Shown piece by piece: positions 41,713-49,091 of a DNA stretch of 64,000 nucleotides. Both the position numbers and the translations under genes were made by a program. Within the stretch, counting starts at the first letter, position 1. Each line of letters begins with the position of its first letter. The notes beneath the pieces are model-generated. The model did no database searches and was not told the origin of the DNA. It saw nothing but the letters and a program-made list of their open reading frames with translations. The stretch spans positions 81,123 to 145,122 of the forward strand of contig JAMLGR010000009.1 in the NCBI GenBank assembly GCA_023957775.1. Direction: 5' to 3'. The stretch is from Fimbriimonadaceae bacterium (lineage in GTDB: Bacteria; Armatimonadota; Fimbriimonadia; Fimbriimonadales; Fimbriimonadaceae).

Positions 41713-43947
41713 CTACACCTGCTCCATGAAGATCACGCCGCGCGGGCACTCGGACGAGCACAGTCCGCAGCCCTTGCAGTAGTCGTAGTCGAACGCGTAG
41801 GCCCCGTCGGTGCGCACCAGCACGCCTTCGGGACAGAAGTCGCGGCAGATATTGCAGAAATTGCACCCGCCGCAGCTCAGACACCGAGCGGCCTCGGCGA
41901 GCGCCTCTCCGTGGTCCGGCGAATCGACGAGTCCCCGCCGCACCTCGACGAACCCCTCTTGAAGCCGCTCGGCAACCCCCAGCTCCTGGCCCCGGTGTTG
42001 CGGAACCTGCTCGAAGCGGGCAAAGCGCATCTCGTCTTCGGGAATGACCGGCAACTTCTCCGCCGGGAACAGGTCTTCGCCGCTCAGGGTCCGGTGGATG
42101 TGCAACGTGGCCTTGCGCCCGCTGGCGATCGCGGCCGCCACGGTGCCGTCGTTGGTGGCCAAGTCGCCGCCGGCGAAAATCGGGGCCCCCGCGAGGCCCA
42201 GGCGCACGGACTGGCCCGAGATCTCCGAGCCCTCCGGGAAGATCGAGTGGTCGCCCAGTTGTCCCAGCGCCAGGATCACCCGGTCGCACGGGAGCGTGAA
42301 CTCGGCGTTGGGGCCCGAGTCGGGGACGGGACTCCGTCGACCGCTCTCGTCGGGCTCGCCCAACGTCATCTTGAGGCACGTCACGGTCACCCCGGAGTCG
42401 GTCCGATCGAGCCGCACCGGAGCTGCCAGCTCAAGAAGCTGCACGCCCTCTTCGACGGCCTCGTCGATCTCTTCGCGGATCGCCGGCATCTCAGCCCGGG
42501 TGCGCCGGTAGATCACGCGCACCTCGCGCGCCCCGAGCCGCAGCGCCGTGCGCGCCGCATCCATCGCCGTGTTGCCGCCGCCGATCACGGCCACCCGCTC
42601 GCCCTCCGTGCGCACCGTCCCTCTTCGCGCGTCGTCCAGGAACACGATGCCTTGGCTGATGTGCTCAGGATCCTCGACGCCCAGGTTGAGGTTGCGGGCC
42701 TCCTGGAGGCCCGTCGCGACGAACACCGCGTCGTGCGTCCGGCTCAGCGCGAGCAGGCGTTCGCGGTCCACTTTGCTGCCCGTTTCCGCGTTCACCCCGT
42801 GCCGCAAGATGAACGCGATCTCCCGGTCCAGCACCTCGCGCGGCAGACGGTAGGCCGGGATGCCTGTGCGCATCACGCCGCCCAGCTCCTCGTCCGCCTC
42901 GACGAGCGTCACGCGGTAGCCGAGCTTGGCCAGGTGGTACGACGCGCTCAGTCCCGCCGGACCCGACCCGACGACGGCCACGGACTCCGGGCGCTCCGCC
43001 TCGCGCACGGGTTCGGCGGTCGCGTGATCGCCGACGTAGCGTTCCAGCTCGCGGATGTTGACCGACTCGTCCAGATGCCGGCGGTGGCACGCCTCCAGGC
43101 ACGGCCCGGGGCATACGCGTCCACAGATCGCGGGGAACGGCGTCGTCTGGTGGAGGATGGCCAGGGCTCGGTCAAACTCCTGGTCCTTCACCGCCGCGAG
43201 GAATCCGCGGATGTCGTTGCCCGCGGGACAGCCGTCGTTGCAAGGCGGGGTCCACTCGCGTCGGAGCGGACGCTGGGTCGCCCACGCCCCGGTTCCGATG
43301 GCGGGAGGCCCGCCCACGGAAGGGTCCAGGAGGCTGGTCGCGTACGGGGGTGCGCCCGGGGGGGCGACGCGGCGCACCTCCGCGTCCACCTCGCCGCCCA
43401 TTTCGACGGATTCGTAGGCGGTCCTTGCCGCCACCACGTTGGGTCCGTCGAACCGGAAGTCCTCCATGGCGGCCTCGGCCGAGGCGAACGAGGTTTCGAA
43501 CATGCGGGCCACGGCGCCCAGGAGCGTGGTGTTCACGATCGGGGTGGCCTGCGTGCCCAGCTCGTTCGCTACGGCGATCTTGGTGGCGTCCACCGTTGCG
43601 ATACGGTAGCCGGGAAACTGTTGCGCCCAATGTTCGGGCGGCTCCGGGCTGTTGAAGAGGATCCAGCCGCCGGGTTTCAGCCCGGCCACGATCCGCTCGC
43701 CGACCAGCGAACGGTCGAGCACGATCACGTGGTCCGGCTCGTAGATCTGGTTGCGGTTGGTGATCTCCCGGTCGTCGATCCGCACGAAGGCGTTGAGAGG
43801 TGCTCCCGACCGCTCGGCCGCATACACTCCGAACGCCTGGACGAACTTGCCTTGGAGGAAGTAGGTGTTGGCGATCAGCTTGGCCAAGGTGACCCCACCC
43901 TGACCCCCGCGCCCGAAGATCACGATCTCGATCACGGGTTGCACCAC
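41713..43947 (-). CDS. Three-module 2-oxoacid oxidoreductase subunit: PorG gamma + GltD-like NAD(P)-flavoprotein + 2[4Fe-4S] ferredoxin
   Basis: 744 residues. Module 1 (about 1-190) is a PorG-type gamma subunit (IEIVIFGRGGQGGVTLAKLI; AFGVYAAERSGAPLNAFVRI). Module 2 (about 230-640) is a GltD/NfnB-like flavoprotein: an N-terminal cysteine domain (CNDGCPAGNDI; CGRVCPGPCLEACHRR), an FAD Rossmann motif VAVVGSGPAGLSASYHLAKL, an NAD(P) Rossmann motif VAVIGGGNTAMDAARTALRL and the FAD-binding GGDLATNDGTVAAAI. Module 3 (about 688-744) is a PorD-like ferredoxin with CGGCNFCNICRDFCP and CKGCGLCSSECPRG. One chain could therefore pass electrons from the PorAB core through clusters and FAD to NAD(P)+. GTG starts are possible at 43947, 43944 or 43935; 43947 is chosen for its AGGCGG site. 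The frame extends upstream into a repeat without homology. Confidence 0.9.
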   Translation of the reverse strand: MVQPVIEIVIFGRGGQGGVTLAKLIANTYFLQGKFVQAFGVYAAERSGAPLNAFVRIDDREITNRNQIYEPDHVIVLDRSLVGERIVAGLKPGGWILFNSPEPPEHWAQQFPGYRIATVDATKIAVANELGTQATPIVNTTLLGAVARMFETSFASAEAAMEDFRFDGPNVVAARTAYESVEMGGEVDAEVRRVAPPGAPPYATSLLDPSVGGPPAIGTGAWATQRPLRREWTPPCNDGCPAGNDIRGFLAAVKDQEFDRALAILHQTTPFPAICGRVCPGPCLEACHRRHLDESVNIRELERYVGDHATAEPVREAERPESVAVVGSGPAGLSASYHLAKLGYRVTLVEADEELGGVMRTGIPAYRLPREVLDREIAFILRHGVNAETGSKVDRERLLALSRTHDAVFVATGLQEARNLNLGVEDPEHISQGIVFLDDARRGTVRTEGERVAVIGGGNTAMDAARTALRLGAREVRVIYRRTRAEMPAIREEIDEAVEEGVQLLELAAPVRLDRTDSGVTVTCLKMTLGEPDESGRRSPVPDSGPNAEFTLPCDRVILALGQLGDHSIFPEGSEISGQSVRLGLAGAPIFAGGDLATNDGTVAAAIASGRKATLHIHRTLSGEDLFPAEKLPVIPEDEMRFARFEQVPQHRGQELGVAERLQEGFVEVRRGLVDSPDHGEALAEAARCLSCGGCNFCNICRDFCPEGVLVRTDGAYAFDYDYCKGCGLCSSECPRGVIFMEQV

Positions 43948-44078
43948 CCGCCTGATTTGCGACGCTCCACGTTGAGGTCCTCGGCGCTGCCAGACCGGCA
44001 CCGGCGCCAATGTCAGGCTACCATTGGTTTGAGCGAAGTGCCTGAGGCTGAAAAGTTGGACAAAGAAAGGTGTAGGGA

Positions 44079-44137
44079 CGGGAATCGGGAATCGGGAATC
44101 GGGAATCGGGAATCGGGAATCGGGAATCGGGAATCGG
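44079..44137 (+). repeat. Perfect CGGGAAT x 8 tandem array
   Basis: Eight exact tandem copies of CGGGAAT plus CGG, a heptanucleotide microsatellite. Nine GGG runs with 4-base loops form a textbook G-quadruplex-forming tract. It lies between the end of the lipid kinase gene and the promoter region of the oxidoreductase operon. Its perfection, against the degenerate arrays at 9948 and 10355, implies recent expansion. Confidence 0.95.
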
Positions 44138-44143
44138 ATGGGC

Positions 44144-45022
44144 TTACCCGGGTGCGAACACCTTGAGTGCGCCCGCCTCCACACGAAGCACCGTTGGCGT
44201 CGGATCGCGGGTTTCCCCGTCTAAATTCGTTGGCAGGCTCGGGGTGGTGGACACTTCGATGTGCGTGCCCGAAAACGCGTGGATGCCCGGCATCGAGCCC
44301 GGGTCCCCCACGGCGAGGCCCGCGACCAGTTGTGCCAACACCCCTTTGGATTCGGCATCCAAGGCGTAGCCGTAGAGCCGTCCGTCATTCCTCTCCGCGT
44401 CGGGGTGGAGACGAGCGACGCCGCCGTGCGTGGGACCGGGGCCGCACGCGACGAACAGGCTCTCCACCTCGATCGTCTCCCCCTCCGCCACGACCTTCAA
44501 ACGAAACGACTCCAGGTCGGAAAGCGCCTCCGCTCCGGCAACCAGGTAGGCGAGCCGGCCCCACTTGCGTTTCAACTCAGGGGTGACGTGGCGAACGACC
44601 TCCGCCGAGGCTCCGACGCTGAACAGATCGAGGAAAAGCACCTCCCCGGCCCGACCCACGTCGACGGAGATCACCTCGCCGGACGCCACGGCCGAAACCC
44701 CCGATTCCACCCCTGGGGAGAGACCGACCTTTCGGGCGAAGGAGTTCCCCGTTCCGAGAGCCACCACACCGAGCGGCAATCCGAGCCGCATCGCTTCCTC
44801 CGCGCCTGCGGCGATCGTGCCGTCGCCCCCGCAAGCGATCAGGCAATCGGGATGCGCCTGGGAAGCGCGCTTGAGGGTGGCGGGGAGATCAGCCCCTTCG
44901 CACGATTCCGCAAACGCGGGCTCGATGCCGTGATCGGCGAGGGCCGCGACGACCTCGTCCAGACGATCCGCACCCTCCCGAGAGCCATCGTTGACCACCA
45001 CCGCGGGCGATTGAATGCGCAT
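44144..45022 (-). CDS. DagK-type diacylglycerol/lipid kinase
   Basis: 292 residues from ATG 45020-45022 (MRIQSPAVVVNDGSREGADR). The catalytic domain signature CGGDGTIAAGAEEAM holds the GGDGT loop for ATP, followed by VALGTGNSFARKVGL, the usual second conserved block. The C-terminal part (LPTNLDGE) carries the conserved DGE near the end of such kinases. Members phosphorylate diacylglycerol, sphingosine-like lipids or related molecules at the membrane. Upstream DNA is open but not homologous. The gene ends 6 bp from the CGGGAAT array. Confidence 0.88.
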   Translation of the reverse strand: MRIQSPAVVVNDGSREGADRLDEVVAALADHGIEPAFAESCEGADLPATLKRASQAHPDCLIACGGDGTIAAGAEEAMRLGLPLGVVALGTGNSFARKVGLSPGVESGVSAVASGEVISVDVGRAGEVLFLDLFSVGASAEVVRHVTPELKRKWGRLAYLVAGAEALSDLESFRLKVVAEGETIEVESLFVACGPGPTHGGVARLHPDAERNDGRLYGYALDAESKGVLAQLVAGLAVGDPGSMPGIHAFSGTHIEVSTTPSLPTNLDGETRDPTPTVLRVEAGALKVFAPG

Positions 45023-45082
45023 CGCCCATTGTGGCCCTCCACGAACACGCCAAAGAGGATCTTCCGCAGGATTTCCACGCGA

Positions 45083-45112
45083 GCCGCACGCCCGACAAAC
45101 GGGCGTGGCACC
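45083..45112. repeat. CACGCCCG hairpin repeat, copy 1
   Basis: GCACGCCCG and CGGGCGTGGCACC arms around a short ACAAA loop form a hairpin in the divergent gap between the lipid kinase gene and the propeller lipoprotein gene. Related copies occur at 47192-47232, 49062-49091 and, as a half site, 60517-60530, so this is a dispersed intergenic family. Confidence 0.7.
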
Positions 45113-45308
45113 TACTTGGTTGGGGTGTGGGAACGGGCAAATGGAGGCCGAGCTCGCAAACCTACCGGTGGACTTTGGAACTTGGACAGCCTCCTGCATG
45201 AGGGAGTTTTTCCGAGTAGCCGATAATTTCAACAGGTCCAGGCGTCCAAGAAGTTAAGAGGATCGCTGCCTCACCATCGGAGAAGTCCCACCCATGTATG
45301 ATCGCACC

Positions 45309-47171
45309 ATGAGCCGTCCCTTTCTCATCCGCCTTCTAGCGCACTTGGCCACCTTGGCCGCGCTTGTCCTGACGCTGGCCTCGTGCGGCGGCGGAGGAGG
45401 AGGAGGCGGTGGCGGAGGCGGAGGCGGCGGCACGCAGCAGGTCAGCTTCGCGGTGAACTGGGGCGAGCGCAGCCGAGACATCAGCGGCCCCGGTTCGGCC
45501 CAGTCGTTCCGCATCGTGATCACCGGCGCCGGCGTGCCCTCGGGCGACTTCTCCTACACCGGCAACCGGGACACCAATCCCGCGGCGCACACGCAGAACT
45601 TCCAGACGCCTGGCCAAGCGGCGGTTGGCACGCACGTTGTCACCGTCACGTTCTATGCCGGCGCCAACGGCACAGGAGCCGTCGTCGGCACCGCGTCCGC
45701 AACGATGACGATCCAGGCCAACGGCACCCTCTCCGGCACGATCACCACGAACGGTACCGTCGCCTCGGTCACGGTCGGCGCGGGACAGTCGATCGCCGTC
45801 GGCGAGAAGAAGGACCTGACCTTCACCGCGCGCGACAGCTCGAACAACGTCGTCGCCGTCGGTCCCGGCGCCGCCGTGTGGGCCGTGGTCACCGGACCCG
45901 ACAAGATCCGATTCCTGACCGGCACCACGGACGGGGGCAAGGCGGAGGGTCTCGCCGCCGGGACGCCCACCGTGACGGCCAGCGTGGACGGGCACACGAG
46001 CCCCGCCGCGTCCGTGACCGTGACTTCGGGCGTCAGTGTTTCTGTCTCGCCCGGTTCCGTGACCCTGAACCAGGGCCAGACCCAGCAGTTCTCGGCCACG
46101 GTCACCGGTTCGGCGAACCAGTCGGTCACCTGGACCATCCAGCAGGGCGCTCCGGGCGGAACGATCAGCGGCACGGGGCTCTACACCGCTCCCAGCAGCC
46201 TCGGCACGTTCACCGTCATCGCGACGAGCGTGGCCGATCCCACCGCATCCGGCTCGGCCAGCGTCACCGTGAACTCCCTTCCCGGCGACACGATCTACTA
46301 CACGCTGAGCGGGGTGGACACCTCGGAGCTGCGACGCATCAACCCCGACGGCAGCGGCGATGCGCTCGTCGCAAGCTACAGCACGAACTTCGACGCGATC
46401 GGGCCCAACCCGCGCGCGTCGCAGTATGCGTTCGGCTATACGTCCGACCCGCTCGCAACCGATCCGGTTTGGCGGCTCTACAAGAACAGCACGGTCGCGC
46501 TCGGAGGCGCGACGCAGCTCTCGGCGACCAACTTCCGGTTCTTCGGCACGGTGCGGTTCACGCCGAACGGAACGAAGATCGTGTTCACCGGGTCGGTTGC
46601 CGAAGCCGAGTTCGGGGTGTACAGCATCAACGCCGACGGCACGGGCCAAACGCGGCTGGACGACGGCGAAGAGGCCGACATCAGCCCCGATGGAACGAAG
46701 ATCGTCTACACGAAGCTCGACAACGTGTCGGGTTTCGGAGAGATCTGGACGATGAACCTGGACGGCTCGAACAAGCAGCGGATCACCAACAACAGCAACG
46801 AAGACTGGTTCCCGCAGTGGTCGAAGGACGGCGCGAAGATCGCCTTCTCCACCGACCGGGCGGGCGCCCAGTTCGACATCTGGACGATGAATGCGGACGG
46901 GTCGAACGCGACCCAGGTCACCAACTCGGCGGACGACGAGTACGGTTCGGCCTTCAGCCAAACCGGCTCGCAACTCGCGTTCGTGGTCCTCGGGCTGGAT
47001 GTGGCGGACACCGGCGTGTACCGGGTCAACTCCAACGGGACGGGACGGACCGCGCTGAAGCTCGCCGCCAACGTGAACCTGGGATTGCGCTGGACGGGCT
47101 CCTCGGCGACGGCGCCGGGCGGTGCCGGCGCCTCTTCAGGCGGCAACCCGCGAGCCAAGCGACGACGCTAA
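45309..47171 (+). CDS. Lipoprotein with Ig-like domains and TolB-type beta-propeller
   Basis: 620 residues from ATG 45309; an ATG 15 bp earlier is also in frame. Signal peptide MSRPFLIRLLAHLATLAALV ends in lipobox LASC, directly followed by 15 consecutive glycines and a Thr, a very long flexible tether. Ig-like domains follow, with a clear bacterial Ig-like one at about 245-325 (VSVSPGSVTLNQGQTQQFSA). The C-terminal half carries PD40/TolB-like blades: SINADGTGQTRLDDGEEADI, WTMNLDGSNKQRITNNSNED, IWTMNADGSNATQVTNSADD. The protein is probably anchored in the outer membrane or on the surface and binds a partner or polymer. A Pro/Ala/Gly plus Lys-Arg tail closes it. Confidence 0.85.
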   Translation: MSRPFLIRLLAHLATLAALVLTLASCGGGGGGGGGGGGGGGTQQVSFAVNWGERSRDISGPGSAQSFRIVITGAGVPSGDFSYTGNRDTNPAAHTQNFQTPGQAAVGTHVVTVTFYAGANGTGAVVGTASATMTIQANGTLSGTITTNGTVASVTVGAGQSIAVGEKKDLTFTARDSSNNVVAVGPGAAVWAVVTGPDKIRFLTGTTDGGKAEGLAAGTPTVTASVDGHTSPAASVTVTSGVSVSVSPGSVTLNQGQTQQFSATVTGSANQSVTWTIQQGAPGGTISGTGLYTAPSSLGTFTVIATSVADPTASGSASVTVNSLPGDTIYYTLSGVDTSELRRINPDGSGDALVASYSTNFDAIGPNPRASQYAFGYTSDPLATDPVWRLYKNSTVALGGATQLSATNFRFFGTVRFTPNGTKIVFTGSVAEAEFGVYSINADGTGQTRLDDGEEADISPDGTKIVYTKLDNVSGFGEIWTMNLDGSNKQRITNNSNEDWFPQWSKDGAKIAFSTDRAGAQFDIWTMNADGSNATQVTNSADDEYGSAFSQTGSQLAFVVLGLDVADTGVYRVNSNGTGRTALKLAANVNLGLRWTGSSATAPGGAGASSGGNPRAKRRR

Positions 47172-47191
47172 GGGTGGGGGTGTAGCGCTCA

Positions 47192-47232
47192 GGTGCCAGG
47201 TGAACTCACGCCCGTCCAGCGGGCGTGGCACC
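47192..47232. repeat. CACGCCCG hairpin repeat, copy 2
   Basis: Arms CACGCCCG (47207-47214) and CGGGCGTG flank a TCCAG loop, with GGTGCC and GGCACC sequences outside. It sits between convergent genes (the propeller lipoprotein and a PEP-CTERM gene), where it could serve as a bidirectional terminator. Confidence 0.7.
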
Positions 47233-47317
47233 CCATGAGCACCCCAAGAGCACCCGTGAGCATGGGGAGGCGCCTTCACTCCAGTTCTGCGACTGAGCCG
47301 GCGCCCCCCACCTGGGC

Positions 47318-47998
47318 TTAACGCTTTGCCCGACGGCGCGCGGCGGCGGCCAACGCCATGCCGACCAGGGCGATCGTGGCGGGTTCGGGTACGGGCGCCG
47401 CGCCGAACTCGAGGTTGTCGACGCCCCACTCGCCATCTCCCGAGGCGTCCATCTCGATGCGGGTGATGCGGGGCATGTCGTTGCGGAAGAAGCCCCAGAA
47501 TTCGGCCGTATCGCCCGAGGATCCAGTCCCCTCTAAGGAATGGGTGGACGTGCCGCCTCCCACATAGGTGACGATGACGGTCGTGACGCCGTGGTCAATG
47601 TCCAGCCCACCCACGTAGTCCACGCCGCCGGCTCCGAAATCCAACTGCAGATACTGCCGCTCGTTGTGCGCCAGCGCTTGGGAACCCACCGGATTGGAGC
47701 CTCCAAAGTAGCTGCTCGAATTGCGCACGAACGCCTCTCCCTCCGTCGACGTGTCCGTGATGGTCAGACTCCCCGCAAGCAGGCCCGACACTCCCGAGAC
47801 GTTGACGTTCAACAACGCACTCGACTCAAAATCCTCAAGAAACGCCGGGGCGCCGACGCCCGCTGCGCTCAACCACGACGCTCGCGTCGTCGCATTGTCC
47901 GCAGGGACATCCGAGTTGAAGAACTGGACCGACCCGAATGCCGACCCTGCCAACGCGCTCCCCAGCGCGGCAACACCAAAAACTCTCCGAAAATGCAT
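47318..47998 (-). CDS. PEP-CTERM sorting domain protein
   Basis: 226 residues from ATG 47996-47998, with a GAGGAGG ribosome binding site. Signal peptide MHFRRVFGVAALGSALAGSAFG; the mature beta-rich domain includes FLEDFESSALLNVNVSGVSG, HSLEGTGSSGDTAEFWGFFR and WGVDNLEFGAAPVPEP, a pattern common in PEP-CTERM proteins with a carbohydrate-binding-like beta sandwich. Tail: VPEPATIALVGMALAAAARRRAKR, the complete exosortase signal (given here in part: VPEP, hydrophobic run, RRRAKR). The role is unknown; expected at the cell surface or in the extracellular matrix. Confidence 0.88.
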   Translation of the reverse strand: MHFRRVFGVAALGSALAGSAFGSVQFFNSDVPADNATTRASWLSAAGVGAPAFLEDFESSALLNVNVSGVSGLLAGSLTITDTSTEGEAFVRNSSSYFGGSNPVGSQALAHNERQYLQLDFGAGGVDYVGGLDIDHGVTTVIVTYVGGGTSTHSLEGTGSSGDTAEFWGFFRNDMPRITRIEMDASGDGEWGVDNLEFGAAPVPEPATIALVGMALAAAARRRAKR

Positions 47999-48066
47999 CC
48001 TTCCTCCTCTCGCCCGAATAAGGCGACATACAATAAGATGCAATTAGGATATCACAAGTGAGCGGC

Positions 48067-48888
48067 CTACCCCTCTTGCGGGCCTGATTCCCGCGCCTCC
48101 ATGGGACGGACGGCGCCTTGGTTGCGAACGCCATGACGCGGGTGCGGGGGAAGTTGGCGCTCCCACAATCGCACGTATTTCGCACTCGTGTAAAACGAGT
48201 AAAGGAAGGCGAGCACGAACCCGTGCTTCCCGTCGAGAAAGCCCCCGCGCAACACGTACATCTTCAGGAAGTGCAGCGATCCGCGGGCGAGAATGAGGAA
48301 CGTCGAGCCCCGTTTGCCCTCGCGGTCCAGCTCCCTCGCCGCCCACGCCGCGTACCGCATGCGCTTCTCGAAGAACTGGTCCAACGAGTCGATGCTGAAG
48401 TGGACGAGCCGTTCGCGCAACGTCCCCACCCGCTCGAACGGAACGTCGATGTCCGCGTGGACGGGAAGGTCCTGGTAGCGCAGTTCGCGTCGAAAGAGGC
48501 GGATGACCTTGTCCTTGGCCCACCCCCCGTGCCGCATCTCCTTCCCGAGGAAGTAGTTCCGCCTTCGAATCCAGTACGCGTCGAACTTCGGTTCGGCCGC
48601 AAGCACCGACTCGATCTCCACCGCAAGTTCCGGGGGACAGCGCTCGTCCGCGTCCATCAGGAAGATCCACTCGTGGGACGCCTGGGGAATGGCCCAGTTC
48701 TTCTGCGCCGCCGAGTGCTCGTAGGCGTGCCGCACCACCCGGGTCGCGAGCGGCGCGGCAAGCCCGGGCGTCCCGTCGGTGCTGTACGAGTCCACCACGA
48801 GGACCTCGTCCGCCCACTGAAGGCCCCGCAGGCACTCCTCGATGTTGGCAGCTTCGTTGTAGGTCGGCACAATGGCCGTGATCTTCAT
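48067..48888 (-). CDS. Family 2 glycosyltransferase (WaaE/KdtX-like)
   Basis: 273 residues from ATG 48886-48888 (MKITAIVPTYNEAANIEECL), the canonical GT2 start. The nucleotide-sugar-binding DXD-type motif is in FLMDADERCPPEL, preceded by VVDSYSTDGTP. The later part RRRNYFLGKEMRHGGWAKDK, EKRMRYAAWAARELDREGKR and the hydrophobic FVLAFLYSFYTSAKY are typical of WaaE-like enzymes that add a sugar to LPS core or exopolysaccharide. The frame is open far upstream only because the 7-bp repeat next to it contains no stop codons. A solitary gene, not in a polysaccharide cluster. Confidence 0.9.
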   Translation of the reverse strand: MKITAIVPTYNEAANIEECLRGLQWADEVLVVDSYSTDGTPGLAAPLATRVVRHAYEHSAAQKNWAIPQASHEWIFLMDADERCPPELAVEIESVLAAEPKFDAYWIRRRNYFLGKEMRHGGWAKDKVIRLFRRELRYQDLPVHADIDVPFERVGTLRERLVHFSIDSLDQFFEKRMRYAAWAARELDREGKRGSTFLILARGSLHFLKMYVLRGGFLDGKHGFVLAFLYSFYTSAKYVRLWERQLPPHPRHGVRNQGAVRPMEARESGPQEG

Positions 48889-48889
48889 T

Positions 48890-49058
48890 GGTCCTTGGTC
48901 CTTCGTCCTTCGTCCTTGGGCCTTGGGCCTTGGGCCTTGGGCGTCCGTCCTTGGGCCTTGGTCCTTCGTCCTTCGTCCTTGGGCCTTGGGCCTTGGGCCT
49001 TGGGCGTCCGTCCTTGGGCCTTGGGCCTTGGGCGTCCGTCCTTGGCCTTGGGCCTTGG
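48890..49058. repeat. CCTTNNN heptamer array
   Basis: About 24 units of a 7-bp repeat, mainly CCTTGGG, CCTTCGT, CCTTGGT and CGTCCGT, including a higher-order repeat of about 77-84 bp (compare 48904-48960 with 48967-49016). It begins one base upstream of the glycosyltransferase ATG, so it occupies that gene's leader. No stop occurs in any minus frame. Confidence 0.9.
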
Positions 49059-49061
49059 TCG

Positions 49062-49091
49062 GGTGCCACGCCCGTTCATCGGGCGTGCTCC
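49062..49091. repeat. CACGCCCG hairpin repeat, copy 3
   Basis: GGTGCCACGCCCG and CGGGCGTG around TTCAT. The hairpin overlaps the last codons and stop (49076-49078) of the GH127 gene, showing that the repeat has been absorbed into coding sequence and probably forms the transcript end. Confidence 0.7.

Noticed and set aside
43948..44184. Extension of the gamma-flavoprotein-ferredoxin gene upstream through the CGGGAAT array
   Set aside because: No homology before IEIVIFGRGGQGG; the extension encodes repeat-derived sequence and overlaps the end of the lipid kinase gene.
48890..49058. CRISPR array
   Set aside because: The repeat unit is 7 bp with no unique spacers of constant length, and no cas genes are present.
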